64,000 nucleotides of DNA from a bacterium (lineage in GTDB: Bacteria > Bdellovibrionota > UBA1018): positions 62,001 to 126,000 of the forward strand of contig JAIEMT010000014.1 of NCBI GenBank assembly GCA_019751945.1, given 5' to 3'. Shown here one piece after another: positions 43,537-52,305 of the stretch (positions are counted from its first letter, which is position 1; every line of letters starts with the position of its first letter). Below the pieces are notes generated by a model, which ran no database searches, was not told the origin of the DNA, and was given only the letters and a program-made list of their open reading frames with translations. Both the position numbers and the translations under genes were made by a program.

Positions 43537-44568
43537 ATGGCCGTTCTGACTTATGCACAATCTGGAGTAAACCGGGAAGCTGCCGATAAACTCGTCGAAA
43601 AGATCGCGTCGCTTGCAAAGGTGACCAATAACAAAAAAGTGAAGAGTTCCGTGGGCGGCTACGCCTCTCTCTTTGAGTTGGATAAGAAGCGTTGGTTAGC
43701 AGCTTCGACGGATGGAGTGGGCACCAAGCTCAAGCTCGCCTTTGCTCTGAATGTTCACAACACGGTCGGAATCGATTTGGTCGCGATGTCGGTGAACGAT
43801 TTGCTTTGCGTAGGTGCCGAGCCGCTTTTCTTCTTAGATTACTTTGCCACCGGAAAATTGGAATCTCACGTTGCCGAGCAAGTAATCGCAGGAGTCGTCG
43901 AAGGATGTCGCCAAGCGGGTTGCGCCCTGGTGGGCGGTGAGACGGCCGAGATGCCCGATTTTTACATGGCAGGCGAATACGATCTCGGCGGTTTTGCCGT
44001 GGGCACGGTGGATCCCAAAAAGGTTTTACCCAAAAAGGAAGTGAAACCCGGGGATGTGTTGCTCGGCCTTGCTTCGAGTGGATTTCATAGCAATGGTTTT
44101 AGCTTGCTCAGAAAACTGGTTCCTCATGGCGAAGCCGGCGAAGAAATTTCGAGCCAGCTTCTGACTCCGACCCGGATTTATACTAAAGCTCTGATGCCAC
44201 TGATTCAGAAGGGGGCGTTCAAGGGGTTGGCGCATATTACCGGATCGGGTTTTTTAAACGTGCCGCGTATATCTGACAAGGTGAGCTATGAAATTCAGCT
44301 CCCCCTGTTCTCAGAAATTCCTGCAGTTTTCCCATGGGTTTTTAAGCGCGCCAAAATGACGCTTGAGGAAATGACCACCACCTTCAACATGGGCATTGGA
44401 ATGGTTTTAGTGGTTGCTGCGAATAAGAAAGCTGCGGTACTCAAGCAGCTTCGCGCTTCAGGGGAGAAGCGAGTCTGGGAATTGGGGCAGGTCATTAAGA
44501 AAGCCCCCGGCCAGAAGTCTCAGGTGATCATTCACCACGGGAAGGAAAAGGTCGTTCTCGATTATTAA
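43537..44568 (+). CDS. purM: Phosphoribosylformylglycinamidine cyclo-ligase
   Basis: 343 residues, normal length. AIR synthetase signatures are AASTDGVGTKLKLAF, GIDLVAMSVNDLLCVGAEPLFFLDYFA, GCALVGGETAEMPDFY and GLASSGFHSNGFSLLRKL. It closes FGAM to AIR. It is the last pur gene; a 21-base near-palindrome spans its stop codon. Confidence 0.96.
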   Translation: MAVLTYAQSGVNREAADKLVEKIASLAKVTNNKKVKSSVGGYASLFELDKKRWLAASTDGVGTKLKLAFALNVHNTVGIDLVAMSVNDLLCVGAEPLFFLDYFATGKLESHVAEQVIAGVVEGCRQAGCALVGGETAEMPDFYMAGEYDLGGFAVGTVDPKKVLPKKEVKPGDVLLGLASSGFHSNGFSLLRKLVPHGEAGEEISSQLLTPTRIYTKALMPLIQKGAFKGLAHITGSGFLNVPRISDKVSYEIQLPLFSEIPAVFPWVFKRAKMTLEEMTTTFNMGIGMVLVVAANKKAAVLKQLRASGEKRVWELGQVIKKAPGQKSQVIIHHGKEKVVLDY

Positions 44569-44575
44569 TCGAGAA
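44555..44575 (+). repeat. 21-base palindrome over the purM stop codon
   Basis: TTCTCGATTA-T-TAATCGAGAA, 10-bp perfect arms around one central base; the purM TAA lies inside. A run of As, not Ts, follows, so it is not a normal terminator. It may be a 3'-end stabiliser or a protein-binding site separating purM from the recombination genes. Confidence 0.6.
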
Positions 44576-44589
44576 AAAGGGGGCGCTCG

Positions 44590-47211
44590 TTGAGCTTACT
44601 GGCTCAAATCGGTGCAGAAAAACTTTGGGGCCTTCATCCGCAGGCTTGGGTCTGTGTGGGCGGAGGCTTGTCCCGAGAAGATTTAAAGGATGCGCTCCTC
44701 TCCCCGAAGAACGGAGGCCGCGGGTTTTTCGGAAGCTCCGTTGTTCGAGTTCAAGATATTTGCCTCCGGGTTCTAGCAGGGGCGGGGCACACCATTTCTC
44801 CTGATTCACTTTTGTCGAATTCTGCCCGCCAGGAGATTTTGAGAATTCTGATCGCGGATCGAAAAATTCTGGTTCATCTTCCCGAGATCAAAAAACTTCG
44901 TCGTCAAACGTCGTTTCTCAAGAAGCTCGATCGGTCCATTCAGTCGGGGCGTATGGCCTTTGCTCATGATCAAGAAGAGTCTGTCTATTACGAGCGCTTG
45001 GGAAAACTCCGGCCCGTTCAGGATGAAGTCCGCCTGCTCGCTCGAGCCTATGAATCGTGGCTGAAAACTTATCAAGTTTGGGATGCTCCCGCTCTTTTAA
45101 GAGAAGCGGTGAGTGTTTTGAAATCCCAAGATTCTTTTCAACTCCCGGCCGAGATTTTTTATCTTCACGGGGTTCATGTAGAAAGTTTAGAGGCCAGTTT
45201 CTTGGATGCGTTAGCTGAACACACTTCAGTCATTCGAATTTCTGATTTGAATGAAAAACTAGAGATTCGTTCGTGCGCCTATCAACGCTGGCACACGGCC
45301 GACGATGCTGCAGATTTCTTAGCTCAGAAGCTCGCTTCCATTCCCAAAGAAAACTGGGCTGAGCACATTGTATTGGTTCCCGACCAACCCGAAATTCGAA
45401 GAACTTTAATGAGGGGGCTTCGCCAGTGGGGAGTCCCGGTGGCAGATCCCCGAGATCCCACCCAGATGCGCTGGGACGAATCGGTGAAGGCGGCGCTCCT
45501 GCCGATGGAAGTCGTCGCCGGAAGATTTGAGCGTGGTGCTGTTATTTCCTGGTTGCAACAGACGGGGAGTGGTGAGGCGATTGGAGAGATCAATAGTCGC
45601 GGCGTCACTCAGGGGCTGCCCTCCTACGCGGGCGGAGTATTGAGCCCGATTTACGACAAGTTGAAGCGTCTCCAAGCGCGATTTCAGGGAAAGAAGACGG
45701 CTTTAGAAATCGGGAAGGCCCACCTCGAGTATCTGATTCAGAGTCAGATGGAGTCTCGGACTGTTCAGATTTTTGAACGTCTTTGGGAAAATCTCGTCGG
45801 CGATTTTGAAAAGATTGGGCAGTCTTCGCGAAAGGCTCCGGTGCTTTTTTGGCTCGAAGCTCTGATGATTCGAATTCGGGATTCGGGACCGGCTCTCGAA
45901 AAACTTCGTCCTCAGCACGGCGTGAAAATTCACCGCCTGGGTCAGGCTCCTGTCGATGGAATTTCTCAAATCTGGATTTTCAATCCCGCCTCGAACTGGT
46001 TGGAAGATCAGGTGGGGGACTATTGGTTTAGTGAACGGGATCGGGAAATTTTAGCATCCGAGTTTGCAGTTCGGTCGGCACCGCAATTAAAGCAGGAACG
46101 AATTGCCTCGATTCAAGCTTGGGCAAAACAAGCGGATCAGGTGCACGTTTTAGATTCGGCTTACGGATGGAATGGAAAGGAGCGGGAGTCGTTGATGCCG
46201 TTGCTAGCGGAGTTGGGTTTGCAACCTGACGAGGGCTCGAAGGAAATGGCCCATGCGCGCTGGGTCCGAAGTTTCGGAGCGATTCGCCCCATTCCTCCTC
46301 AGACGGTTCGTCTGGCCCCTGTTTCGGTTTCGGGAAAGCCCACCATTGCTGCCACAGCCTTAGATCACGCCAGCACTTGTCAGTTTCGGGCACTGAGTTC
46401 TTCTCGCTGGAAGCTTTATGACTTGCGCGAGCCCGGAATGAATGTCTGGCCCGAAGTGCGCGGAAATATTTTGCACCGAGCGGTAAAGATTTTAACCGAG
46501 TCGCGAGGGGGTGGATCCAAGATTCAGCGAAGCGCTCGAGAGGCCTTAGAAGAGGCCTGGTTGCTGGAACGGCCGAAGGGACTTTTTCGTGGGGAGCGAC
46601 ACGCTGCTTACGTGAAATCGAAAATGGTGGCGGTGCTCGAGAGATTTATTGAGCAAGAGCAAGAGTACATCGAGCGTTCGGGGACGCAGGTTCTTCATCA
46701 AGAAGGCCCGCTGCTTCGGTTGGAGTTTGAAGATTTTGATGTCACCGGAATTCCTGACCGCGTGGACGAACACGAAAAGGGAATTTTCGTGATGGACTAT
46801 AAATCCGGTACTCAAAAAGTTTCGGGAACTAAGATGGTTGAGGAAGGCTATCGCCTCCAACTTCCTTTTTATGCTGTCGCGCTTGAGAAGCAATTAGGAA
46901 AGCCGGTGGTTGGCGTCCAGTTTGTCGAGTTGACTCCGAAGGGGTCTCGAATTCGGGGAATCTTTTTCAAACCCTTCAATGGCAAAGAGCCGGGGAAGCT
47001 GACCAACACTCGTTCTAAGACCAGCGTCTTGGAACTCGAGCCTGAATCCGTGTGGACTCAGGCTACTGCACAGATTCGAGTGACGGCCCGCCGCTACTTA
47101 GATGGAATTTACGATCCCGTTCCTAAGGATCCTGAAACTGACTGCGGGAGTTGTCGTTACTCGGATCTCTGTGGTCGGTCCCGAATGGTGAACGAGGTGG
47201 AGCGAGCATGA
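44590..47211 (+). CDS. addB: AddB-like PD-(D/E)XK nuclease subunit
   Basis: 873 residues. The N-terminal ~600 resemble an inactive UvrD-like helicase fold; no Walker A motif is visible at the start. The C-terminal nuclease domain (about 600-873) has VRGNILHRAVKIL, GIPDRVDEHEKGIFVMDYKSG (Asp and D-Y-K of the active site) and QLPFYAVAL. It closes with TDCGSCRYSDLCG, three clustered Cys that with an earlier one would form an AddB-type [4Fe-4S] cluster. With the next gene it should process double-strand-break ends for recombination. TTG start, preceded by AAGGGGG. Its stop overlaps addA in ATGA. Confidence 0.82.
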   Translation: MSLLAQIGAEKLWGLHPQAWVCVGGGLSREDLKDALLSPKNGGRGFFGSSVVRVQDICLRVLAGAGHTISPDSLLSNSARQEILRILIADRKILVHLPEIKKLRRQTSFLKKLDRSIQSGRMAFAHDQEESVYYERLGKLRPVQDEVRLLARAYESWLKTYQVWDAPALLREAVSVLKSQDSFQLPAEIFYLHGVHVESLEASFLDALAEHTSVIRISDLNEKLEIRSCAYQRWHTADDAADFLAQKLASIPKENWAEHIVLVPDQPEIRRTLMRGLRQWGVPVADPRDPTQMRWDESVKAALLPMEVVAGRFERGAVISWLQQTGSGEAIGEINSRGVTQGLPSYAGGVLSPIYDKLKRLQARFQGKKTALEIGKAHLEYLIQSQMESRTVQIFERLWENLVGDFEKIGQSSRKAPVLFWLEALMIRIRDSGPALEKLRPQHGVKIHRLGQAPVDGISQIWIFNPASNWLEDQVGDYWFSERDREILASEFAVRSAPQLKQERIASIQAWAKQADQVHVLDSAYGWNGKERESLMPLLAELGLQPDEGSKEMAHARWVRSFGAIRPIPPQTVRLAPVSVSGKPTIAATALDHASTCQFRALSSSRWKLYDLREPGMNVWPEVRGNILHRAVKILTESRGGGSKIQRSAREALEEAWLLERPKGLFRGERHAAYVKSKMVAVLERFIEQEQEYIERSGTQVLHQEGPLLRLEFEDFDVTGIPDRVDEHEKGIFVMDYKSGTQKVSGTKMVEEGYRLQLPFYAVALEKQLGKPVVGVQFVELTPKGSRIRGIFFKPFNGKEPGKLTNTRSKTSVLELEPESVWTQATAQIRVTARRYLDGIYDPVPKDPETDCGSCRYSDLCGRSRMVNEVERA

Positions 47212-50144
47212 CAACGCGCAAGCCTCCGATCTTTTCTGAAGAGCAGCGTTCTGTCATCGACACCTGGGGACAGGGTGTTGCCGTATTGGCTGGAGCGGGT
47301 TCGGGAAAAACGACCACTCTCGTAGAAAAGTGTTTGGAATTGATCCGCCGGAATCCGGAGGCCCGTTTTGTTGCCGTGTCTTTTACGGAGAAATCAGCCA
47401 GCGATTTAAAGACACGTTTGGCGATGCAAACGCCCCTGGGACCTCACTGGGTGATGACGATCCACGGTCTTTGCGGGTCTATTCTGAGGGAAAATCCGCC
47501 GACGCTCCGATTTGGAGATCAGGAACGTAAGCTCGATGGGCAAGAGTCCATTCTTTCAGAAACAGAAGCCTCCTTGTTGTGGGAGCGGGCACTTGAAAAT
47601 CTGTGGAGTGAAAATCTCGCTCCCGAAATTCAAGCCAGCGTTGAGAAATTGTTGGACCGTGAGAACTGGGACTCCCTTAAAGGATTGCTCAGACGTTTAA
47701 AGGACCTCGGATCTTTTGGCGCCTTGGGAAAACTCGAGCAAGCCCCCGATTCCGAATCGCAGGCTCTGGCCCAGGTGGCTCGCTTCGTTTTTGATCGATA
47801 CGAACGCTTAAAAATGCGCCAAGGGGCTTTGGATTTTAACGATTTAGAAATCGGTGCTCGTCAGGCTCTCGAGAATCGTGCGGTTTGTGAGGCTTACCAG
47901 AAACGGTTTGATTTGGTCTTGATCGATGAGTTTCAAGATACTAATCCGGTTCAAGCAGAAATCCTGACCCGATTCGCTCGTCCTGATTTTTCGAATCTCT
48001 GCGTCGTTGGAGATCCCAAGCAATCCATTTATCGATTCCGAGATGCAGACGTTAGTGTGTTCGAAGAGTTTTGTCGGAAACTTCCGGTGCAATTGGCGCT
48101 ACATAAGAATTTTAGAAGCCGTCCGGGAATTTTGGATTTTACCAACCAGATTTGCTCCCGCGCTTTTGAAGTAGCGGGGATGACCTATTTGCCTTTGACT
48201 CCAGCACGCGAAGCGGTGGCTGAAATGCCTCCGGTGATTAAGCTTCAAGCCACCGAGCCTCGAGCGCTTGCTGCTTGGATCTTGGGCGAGGTGAAAAAGG
48301 GAATTCCTCTGGATCGAATGGCGCTGCTTCTCAGGCGAATTCGTGGAAATGAAGATTGGATTAAGGAGATTGCTGCCGCAGGAGTTCCTGTCGCGGTGGG
48401 CAGCGGCGGACTTTTTTGGCAAGACCCTCGAGTTCGAGAGCTCGTCGCACTATTGAAGTGGTGGGACAATAAATCCAATACTCTTTCGGCGGCAATTTTT
48501 CTACGCGCTCCTTGGGTTGGAATTCCCGATGAGACTTTGGATCAATGGATTGCTTCAGATCTGCGCACGGGCTTTTTCTCTTCGAAGCATCCGCTAGCGT
48601 TGGCGCTGAAAAAAATCCGCGAGAAAAAATCGGTTCGTCCTGCAGAGGTTTTGGAAGCGGTTCTGACTAGCCCCGAAGTCGAAGACGAGCTGGGAACGGC
48701 GTGGTTGGGGCTTTGGCACCGCTGCGAAGAACTCGCGTCAGCCGGTCAGGACTTTCATCAGACGGTGATGGATCTTTCGTCAGCCGTCGAAGGAAAACCT
48801 CGCGATCGCGATGTGCCTCCTCCTAAGAACCTGGGGCAGCTTTCAGTTCTGACCTTGCACGGAGCAAAGGGGCTGGAGTTTGAGCACGTGATTTTGATCG
48901 ACCTTCCGGAGAAAGCGCAACGTACCACGCGCGCACCTCTGTTGTTCTGGGATCGGGAAGCTGGAATTTATCTCGGTAAACGAAATGAAGAAGGTGATCG
49001 TGATAAAGAAAATCCTGAGGAAGCTCGGTGGCGTAGGCTAGAGCAAGACAAGAACTTGGCTGAGAGCATGCGTCTCTTCTATGTTGCGCTGACGCGCGCG
49101 CAGGAACGTTTAGTGTTGGTCTATCCGAATCTTCCCGAGGAAGATCGCAACTCTCGGAATGCTCCGGATCCGGTGAATGTCGACGACGTGTTTAGAAAAG
49201 ATTTCTGGCGAGGTTGGATTGAGCGGGCAACCGAAGTCACACATCCTCTTGCGGCCGAAATTTTAATTCCGGGGGAATTTGCTCAGGTCACTCAGCAAGG
49301 GGTTGAGAAGCCAGAGCTGTCTCATCCCAGTCAGCAGACTCCTCAAGTGGTGGGATTAAAGCGCGCTCGCCACAGTGTCACCGAATGGTTGAATCTGGCT
49401 CGATGCGCGCGCCTCTATGAGTGGAGCTATGTGCGGCCGCCGCAGGGGAGTAGTGACGAGCGCAGTGTGGATCAAGTCGAGCTGCTTTCTGCAGACGGCG
49501 ATGCACCCATCAGCCAGCGTGAGCTTGGAACTCGAGTCCACGCCTGTCTTGAGAACGTTGACGAAGCGGCCCTACGCGGGTTGGAAAAAGATGTGAACGA
49601 CGAGAGACGTTTTTCAGCACAGAAAGTGTTGGAGTGGGCGAAGTCGTCGACGTTGATGAAGACTGCTGATGCCGATCGGGATGTTTGGTCCGAGCTCAGT
49701 TTTGAAATCCCGGTGGGCGGTCAGATTTTGGTGGGATCGATCGACCGGCTGGTTGAAGAACGCTCTGACCAGGGCCGCGTCTTACATTTAGTGGATTTTA
49801 AGGTGACCGAAAGACCCCGTTCTTCGGAAGAATTGCTCGCGTCCTACCAAGCGCAGATGGACCTCTATGCTTGGGCTATTAGTCAGATTGAGGGAGACTC
49901 TGCGCTACTGAGTGAAGGCCGCCTTCGGGGATATTTGGTGAATATCTCGGGCGCGCAGGTGGCGGAGTATGAGGTTCCCTTGGGCGGGGCCTTCGACGCC
50001 GAAAAGCTCGCCGCCCTCGCCGATCGAATCGTCAATGGCCAGGCCGGAAAGCCCCAGCCCTCCAAGCACTGCGAGAAGTGCAGTTTCAGAGGTAGGTGTC
50101 CGGAGGGTCAAAAAGGTACGCAGAAGAGCCTGGAATTGTTCTGA
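47208..50144 (+). CDS. addA: AddA/RecB-like UvrD-family helicase-nuclease
   Basis: 978 residues from the ATG at 47208. Superfamily 1 motifs are complete: LAGAGSGKTTTLVEK (Walker A), LIDEFQDTNPVQ (II), GDPKQSIYRFRDADV (III), HKNFRSRPGILDF (IV), LTLHGAKGLEFEHV (V) and LFYVALTRAQERL (VI). The C-terminal ~250 residues hold a RecB-type nuclease (ELGTRVHACLE, HLVDFKVTERP, QAQMDLYAWAI). The tail HCEKCSFRGRCPEG has three clustered Cys, more like a Cas4/AddB iron-sulphur end than a typical AddA. Coupled to addB by ATGA overlap. Confidence 0.88.
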   Translation: MTTRKPPIFSEEQRSVIDTWGQGVAVLAGAGSGKTTTLVEKCLELIRRNPEARFVAVSFTEKSASDLKTRLAMQTPLGPHWVMTIHGLCGSILRENPPTLRFGDQERKLDGQESILSETEASLLWERALENLWSENLAPEIQASVEKLLDRENWDSLKGLLRRLKDLGSFGALGKLEQAPDSESQALAQVARFVFDRYERLKMRQGALDFNDLEIGARQALENRAVCEAYQKRFDLVLIDEFQDTNPVQAEILTRFARPDFSNLCVVGDPKQSIYRFRDADVSVFEEFCRKLPVQLALHKNFRSRPGILDFTNQICSRAFEVAGMTYLPLTPAREAVAEMPPVIKLQATEPRALAAWILGEVKKGIPLDRMALLLRRIRGNEDWIKEIAAAGVPVAVGSGGLFWQDPRVRELVALLKWWDNKSNTLSAAIFLRAPWVGIPDETLDQWIASDLRTGFFSSKHPLALALKKIREKKSVRPAEVLEAVLTSPEVEDELGTAWLGLWHRCEELASAGQDFHQTVMDLSSAVEGKPRDRDVPPPKNLGQLSVLTLHGAKGLEFEHVILIDLPEKAQRTTRAPLLFWDREAGIYLGKRNEEGDRDKENPEEARWRRLEQDKNLAESMRLFYVALTRAQERLVLVYPNLPEEDRNSRNAPDPVNVDDVFRKDFWRGWIERATEVTHPLAAEILIPGEFAQVTQQGVEKPELSHPSQQTPQVVGLKRARHSVTEWLNLARCARLYEWSYVRPPQGSSDERSVDQVELLSADGDAPISQRELGTRVHACLENVDEAALRGLEKDVNDERRFSAQKVLEWAKSSTLMKTADADRDVWSELSFEIPVGGQILVGSIDRLVEERSDQGRVLHLVDFKVTERPRSSEELLASYQAQMDLYAWAISQIEGDSALLSEGRLRGYLVNISGAQVAEYEVPLGGAFDAEKLAALADRIVNGQAGKPQPSKHCEKCSFRGRCPEGQKGTQKSLELF

Positions 50145-50282
50145 TCTGATTCTGCTTTTTCGAACGATAGATTAGCAGGCTCAGGCGTGTCCGGTAAAAA
50201 CCAAATAGGTTGCCTCCAGCCGTCACGGCGATTATGAGAGTAAATCACTTCACCAGTAAAGGTAAGTTAGGACCATTTTTAG

Positions 50283-50438
50283 TGGAATTTATGTTATGAA
50301 GGAATTCTCAGCGTTACACGAGTTGACGCAGCTGCCGTTCAAGCTTTGAAGCTCCATGAACAACTTGACACTGATTTCGGATTTCGCGTTTGCTGGCACG
50401 GGACTGGCCAGTTTCGAGACAACCCTCCTAGTTTTTGA
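50283..50438 (+). pseudogene. Possible fragment of an IscA/HesB-like gene
   Basis: In the stretch 50145-50446 one frame is open from 50283 to a TGA at 50436-50438 and reads ILSVTRVDAAAVQALKLHE, then GFRVCWHGTG, loosely like the start of an IscA/HesB (A-type) scaffold protein. There is no ATG, GTG or useful TTG start; an ATT at 50304 is preceded by AAGGA. The Cys motifs of that family are missing. It is probably a remnant, or chance. The rest of this intergenic stretch shows only a short GCCG/CGGC hairpin. Confidence 0.25.
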
Positions 50439-50446
50439 AGAAGGTG

Positions 50447-50959
50447 ATGATGGACTCTCACAACTCAACAATAAAAATTCTCAAGCCAAACATCGAAGCT
50501 CCTGACTTTTGCTTGCCGGCAACACCGGATCAAAAAATCTCGCTGCACGAATTTCGGGGGTCGCCGGTGGTGTTGGTGTTCTATCCGGCTGATTGGAGTC
50601 CAGTGTGCGGAGATGAACTCGTTATTTTCAATGAAGTTTTGCCCGAGTTGAAACGTCACAAAGCAAATGTGCTCGGAATTTCAGTGGACAATGTTTGGAG
50701 TCACATTGCTTACACGCAAGCGAAGCATTTACACTTTCCCCTTCTGTCAGATTTTGAACCCAAAGGAGCAGTCGCCAAATTTTACGGAGCCTACGAAAGC
50801 TCTGCAGGAGTCTGCAGTCGGGCTCTTTTTGTCATTAATGGTGAGAGTATGATTTATTGGAGTTATGTCTCGCCAATGGGAGTTAATCCAGGAGCCGATG
50901 GCGTATTGGACGCATTGAGTTCGATGCCTGGGTCATTAGCTCGGGAGGGTTCATCATGA
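50447..50959 (+). CDS. Peroxiredoxin (AhpC/TSA family)
   Basis: About 170 residues starting at ATG 50447 or 50450, both behind AAGAAGG. The thioredoxin-like peroxiredoxin fold is clear: APDFCLPATPDQKISLHEFRGSPVVLVFYPADWSPVCGDEL, where the last Cys is the peroxidatic residue. A second Cys lies further on (AGVCSRALFVI) and could be resolving. It should reduce hydrogen peroxide or organic peroxides in the cytoplasm. Its stop overlaps the DsbA-like gene (ATGA), so the two thiol-redox proteins are co-made. Confidence 0.88.
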   Translation: MMDSHNSTIKILKPNIEAPDFCLPATPDQKISLHEFRGSPVVLVFYPADWSPVCGDELVIFNEVLPELKRHKANVLGISVDNVWSHIAYTQAKHLHFPLLSDFEPKGAVAKFYGAYESSAGVCSRALFVINGESMIYWSYVSPMGVNPGADGVLDALSSMPGSLAREGSS

Positions 50960-51507
50960 GTCTTAAAATTGCTGTCAATAAATTGGATCATTGTCGCGGC
51001 CGGCTTTTAGCTCCCGTGGCGGTGGTTGAATACGGCGATTATCAATGTCCATTTTGTGCCTCTGCCTATCCGGAGTTGGAAAAAGTGATTGAAGAATTTG
51101 ATTCGCAACTTTGTTTCGCTTACCGTCACTTTCCTTTGCGCAACATCCATCCGTATGCTGCGCTGGCTGCAATGAGTGCAGAAGCTGCGGGTCAACAGGG
51201 TCAGTTTTGGAATATGCATCGGCTCCTTTACGAAAATAGCGCGGAACTTTCTGAACGTCGCATTTTGGAATGCGCCGAAGCGTTGGAACTAGATATGGAT
51301 CGGTTTGCCACCGACTTGGATCAAGACGAGCTGAAAGAAAAAGTGTCAGAAGATTTTTCTGGGGGAGTTCGAAGTGGCGTGAATGGTACTCCAACTCTAT
51401 TCCTAAATGGCGAACGTTTCGATGGTCCGCCGCTCTATCCCGCGCTGAGAAGTGCACTGGTTGAAATTCTAAGTGAAACAGGACCGACATCGTCGACATG
51501 GAGGTAA
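50956..51507 (+). CDS. DsbA-family (Thioredoxin_4) cytoplasmic oxidoreductase
   Basis: 183 residues, no signal peptide. VAVVEYGDYQCPFCASAYPELEKV carries the CPFC redox pair, and GVNGTPTLFLNG the cis-Pro loop, with the helical insert of DsbA-like proteins between. It may reduce or oxidise a partner, perhaps recycling the coupled peroxiredoxin upstream (inference from the 4-base overlap). Cytoplasmic location is inferred from the missing signal sequence. Confidence 0.85.
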   Translation: MSLKIAVNKLDHCRGRLLAPVAVVEYGDYQCPFCASAYPELEKVIEEFDSQLCFAYRHFPLRNIHPYAALAAMSAEAAGQQGQFWNMHRLLYENSAELSERRILECAEALELDMDRFATDLDQDELKEKVSEDFSGGVRSGVNGTPTLFLNGERFDGPPLYPALRSALVEILSETGPTSSTWR

Positions 51508-51511
51508 GAAG

Positions 51512-51625
51512 GTGAAACGATTCAATTTGATCGCGTGTGCGCCTGTTTCTGAAAGTGAGTTCTTTCACAGTTATGCTGAAGGAGCTGCTCACATTCATTT
51601 CGGTGTCTACCCGAACAGAGACTAA
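51512..51625 (+). CDS. 37-residue ORF after the DsbA-like gene
   Basis: GTG start at 51512 with AAGAAGG just upstream, reading MKRFNLIACAPVSESEFFHS to a TAA at 51623-51625. The stop overlaps the stop of the convergent transposase gene in a shared CTAA. It has its own ribosome site and continues the operon spacing, but at this length it could be a truncated gene cut off when the transposase region arrived. No function recognised. Confidence 0.35.
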   Translation: MKRFNLIACAPVSESEFFHSYAEGAAHIHFGVYPNRD

Positions 51626-52152
51626 TCCTTCACTGGTTCGATAAACACTATTCCCTCAGTTTCCAGCTTTGCTAGGATTTTCCGATCACGTGTGCCCATG
51701 CCTTCCAACACATTCAGCAACACGTACCGTGCCGCATTTTGAAACTGCCTTCCCCAATCCACAATCTTCGACCACGCCAATCCATCCCAGAACTTCTCGG
51801 GTCGTCCTTTGATAGCTCCTGTGACTAGATTCGCTACGCCTCCCGCAAATTCGCGCAAGAATCCCTGAAGCTGAGCGCGCTTTCTCGCTTGTACGAGCAG
51901 GTGGAGATGATTTCCTACGTTCGCGAAACGGTAAACGCGGATTTGATGTTTCTCAGAAACTTTTTGCAAAAGTCCCCAGACTCGCCACTTGTGGAGGAGA
52001 AGGGAGCGGCTGCCTCTCGCCCTGGTGGAGCGTAGGGTGAGGTGCAGCGCTCTCTTGGGATCGAAAGGTCGTTGGGTTTTTCTCTTACCTTGTTTGAAGC
52101 TGCCTCCGTGTTCTTTTGGAGAGGAGGGGAGGAATGAGAGTTGTTTTGGCAT
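51622..52152 (-). mobile_element. RAYT (REP-associated tyrosine transposase), IS200-like
   Basis: 176 residues from the ATG at 52152. VYRFANVGNHLHLLVQ contains the His-x-His metal site of the Y1 (HUH) transposase fold, and FQNAARYVLLN the likely catalytic Tyr. The N-terminus MPKQLSFLPSSPKEHGGS and RPFDPKRALHLTLRST fit the deltaproteobacterial RAYT subgroup. RAYTs are single-copy domesticated relatives of IS200/IS605 that act on REP palindromes; a large branched palindrome lies about 150 bases upstream. No IS ends flank the gene. The track's longer start (52200) is less likely. Confidence 0.85.
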
Positions 52153-52305
52153 GACGGCTTCTAACACAGAATTATCTTGGGGCAATGGGTTTTTGTTCAA
52201 AATTGTGCGGTGTTTTTAGAGTGATCGGAAGATTTTGGAGTCCCTTTCTGCGGGGTGCTTGGTTGTTTTTGTTGGGCTTGCTTGTTGCGGCTTCCCTGAC
52301 GCCTT

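Noticed and set aside
44590-50144. CRISPR-associated Cas4/helicase genes
   Set aside because: The Cys tails recall Cas4, but gene order, lengths and helicase motifs fit AddB/AddA, and no repeat array or cas gene is near.
50356-50505. 49-aa ORF starting ATG 50356 upstream of the peroxiredoxin
   Set aside because: No ribosome site, overlaps the peroxiredoxin start in another frame, and a competing frame looks more like protein.
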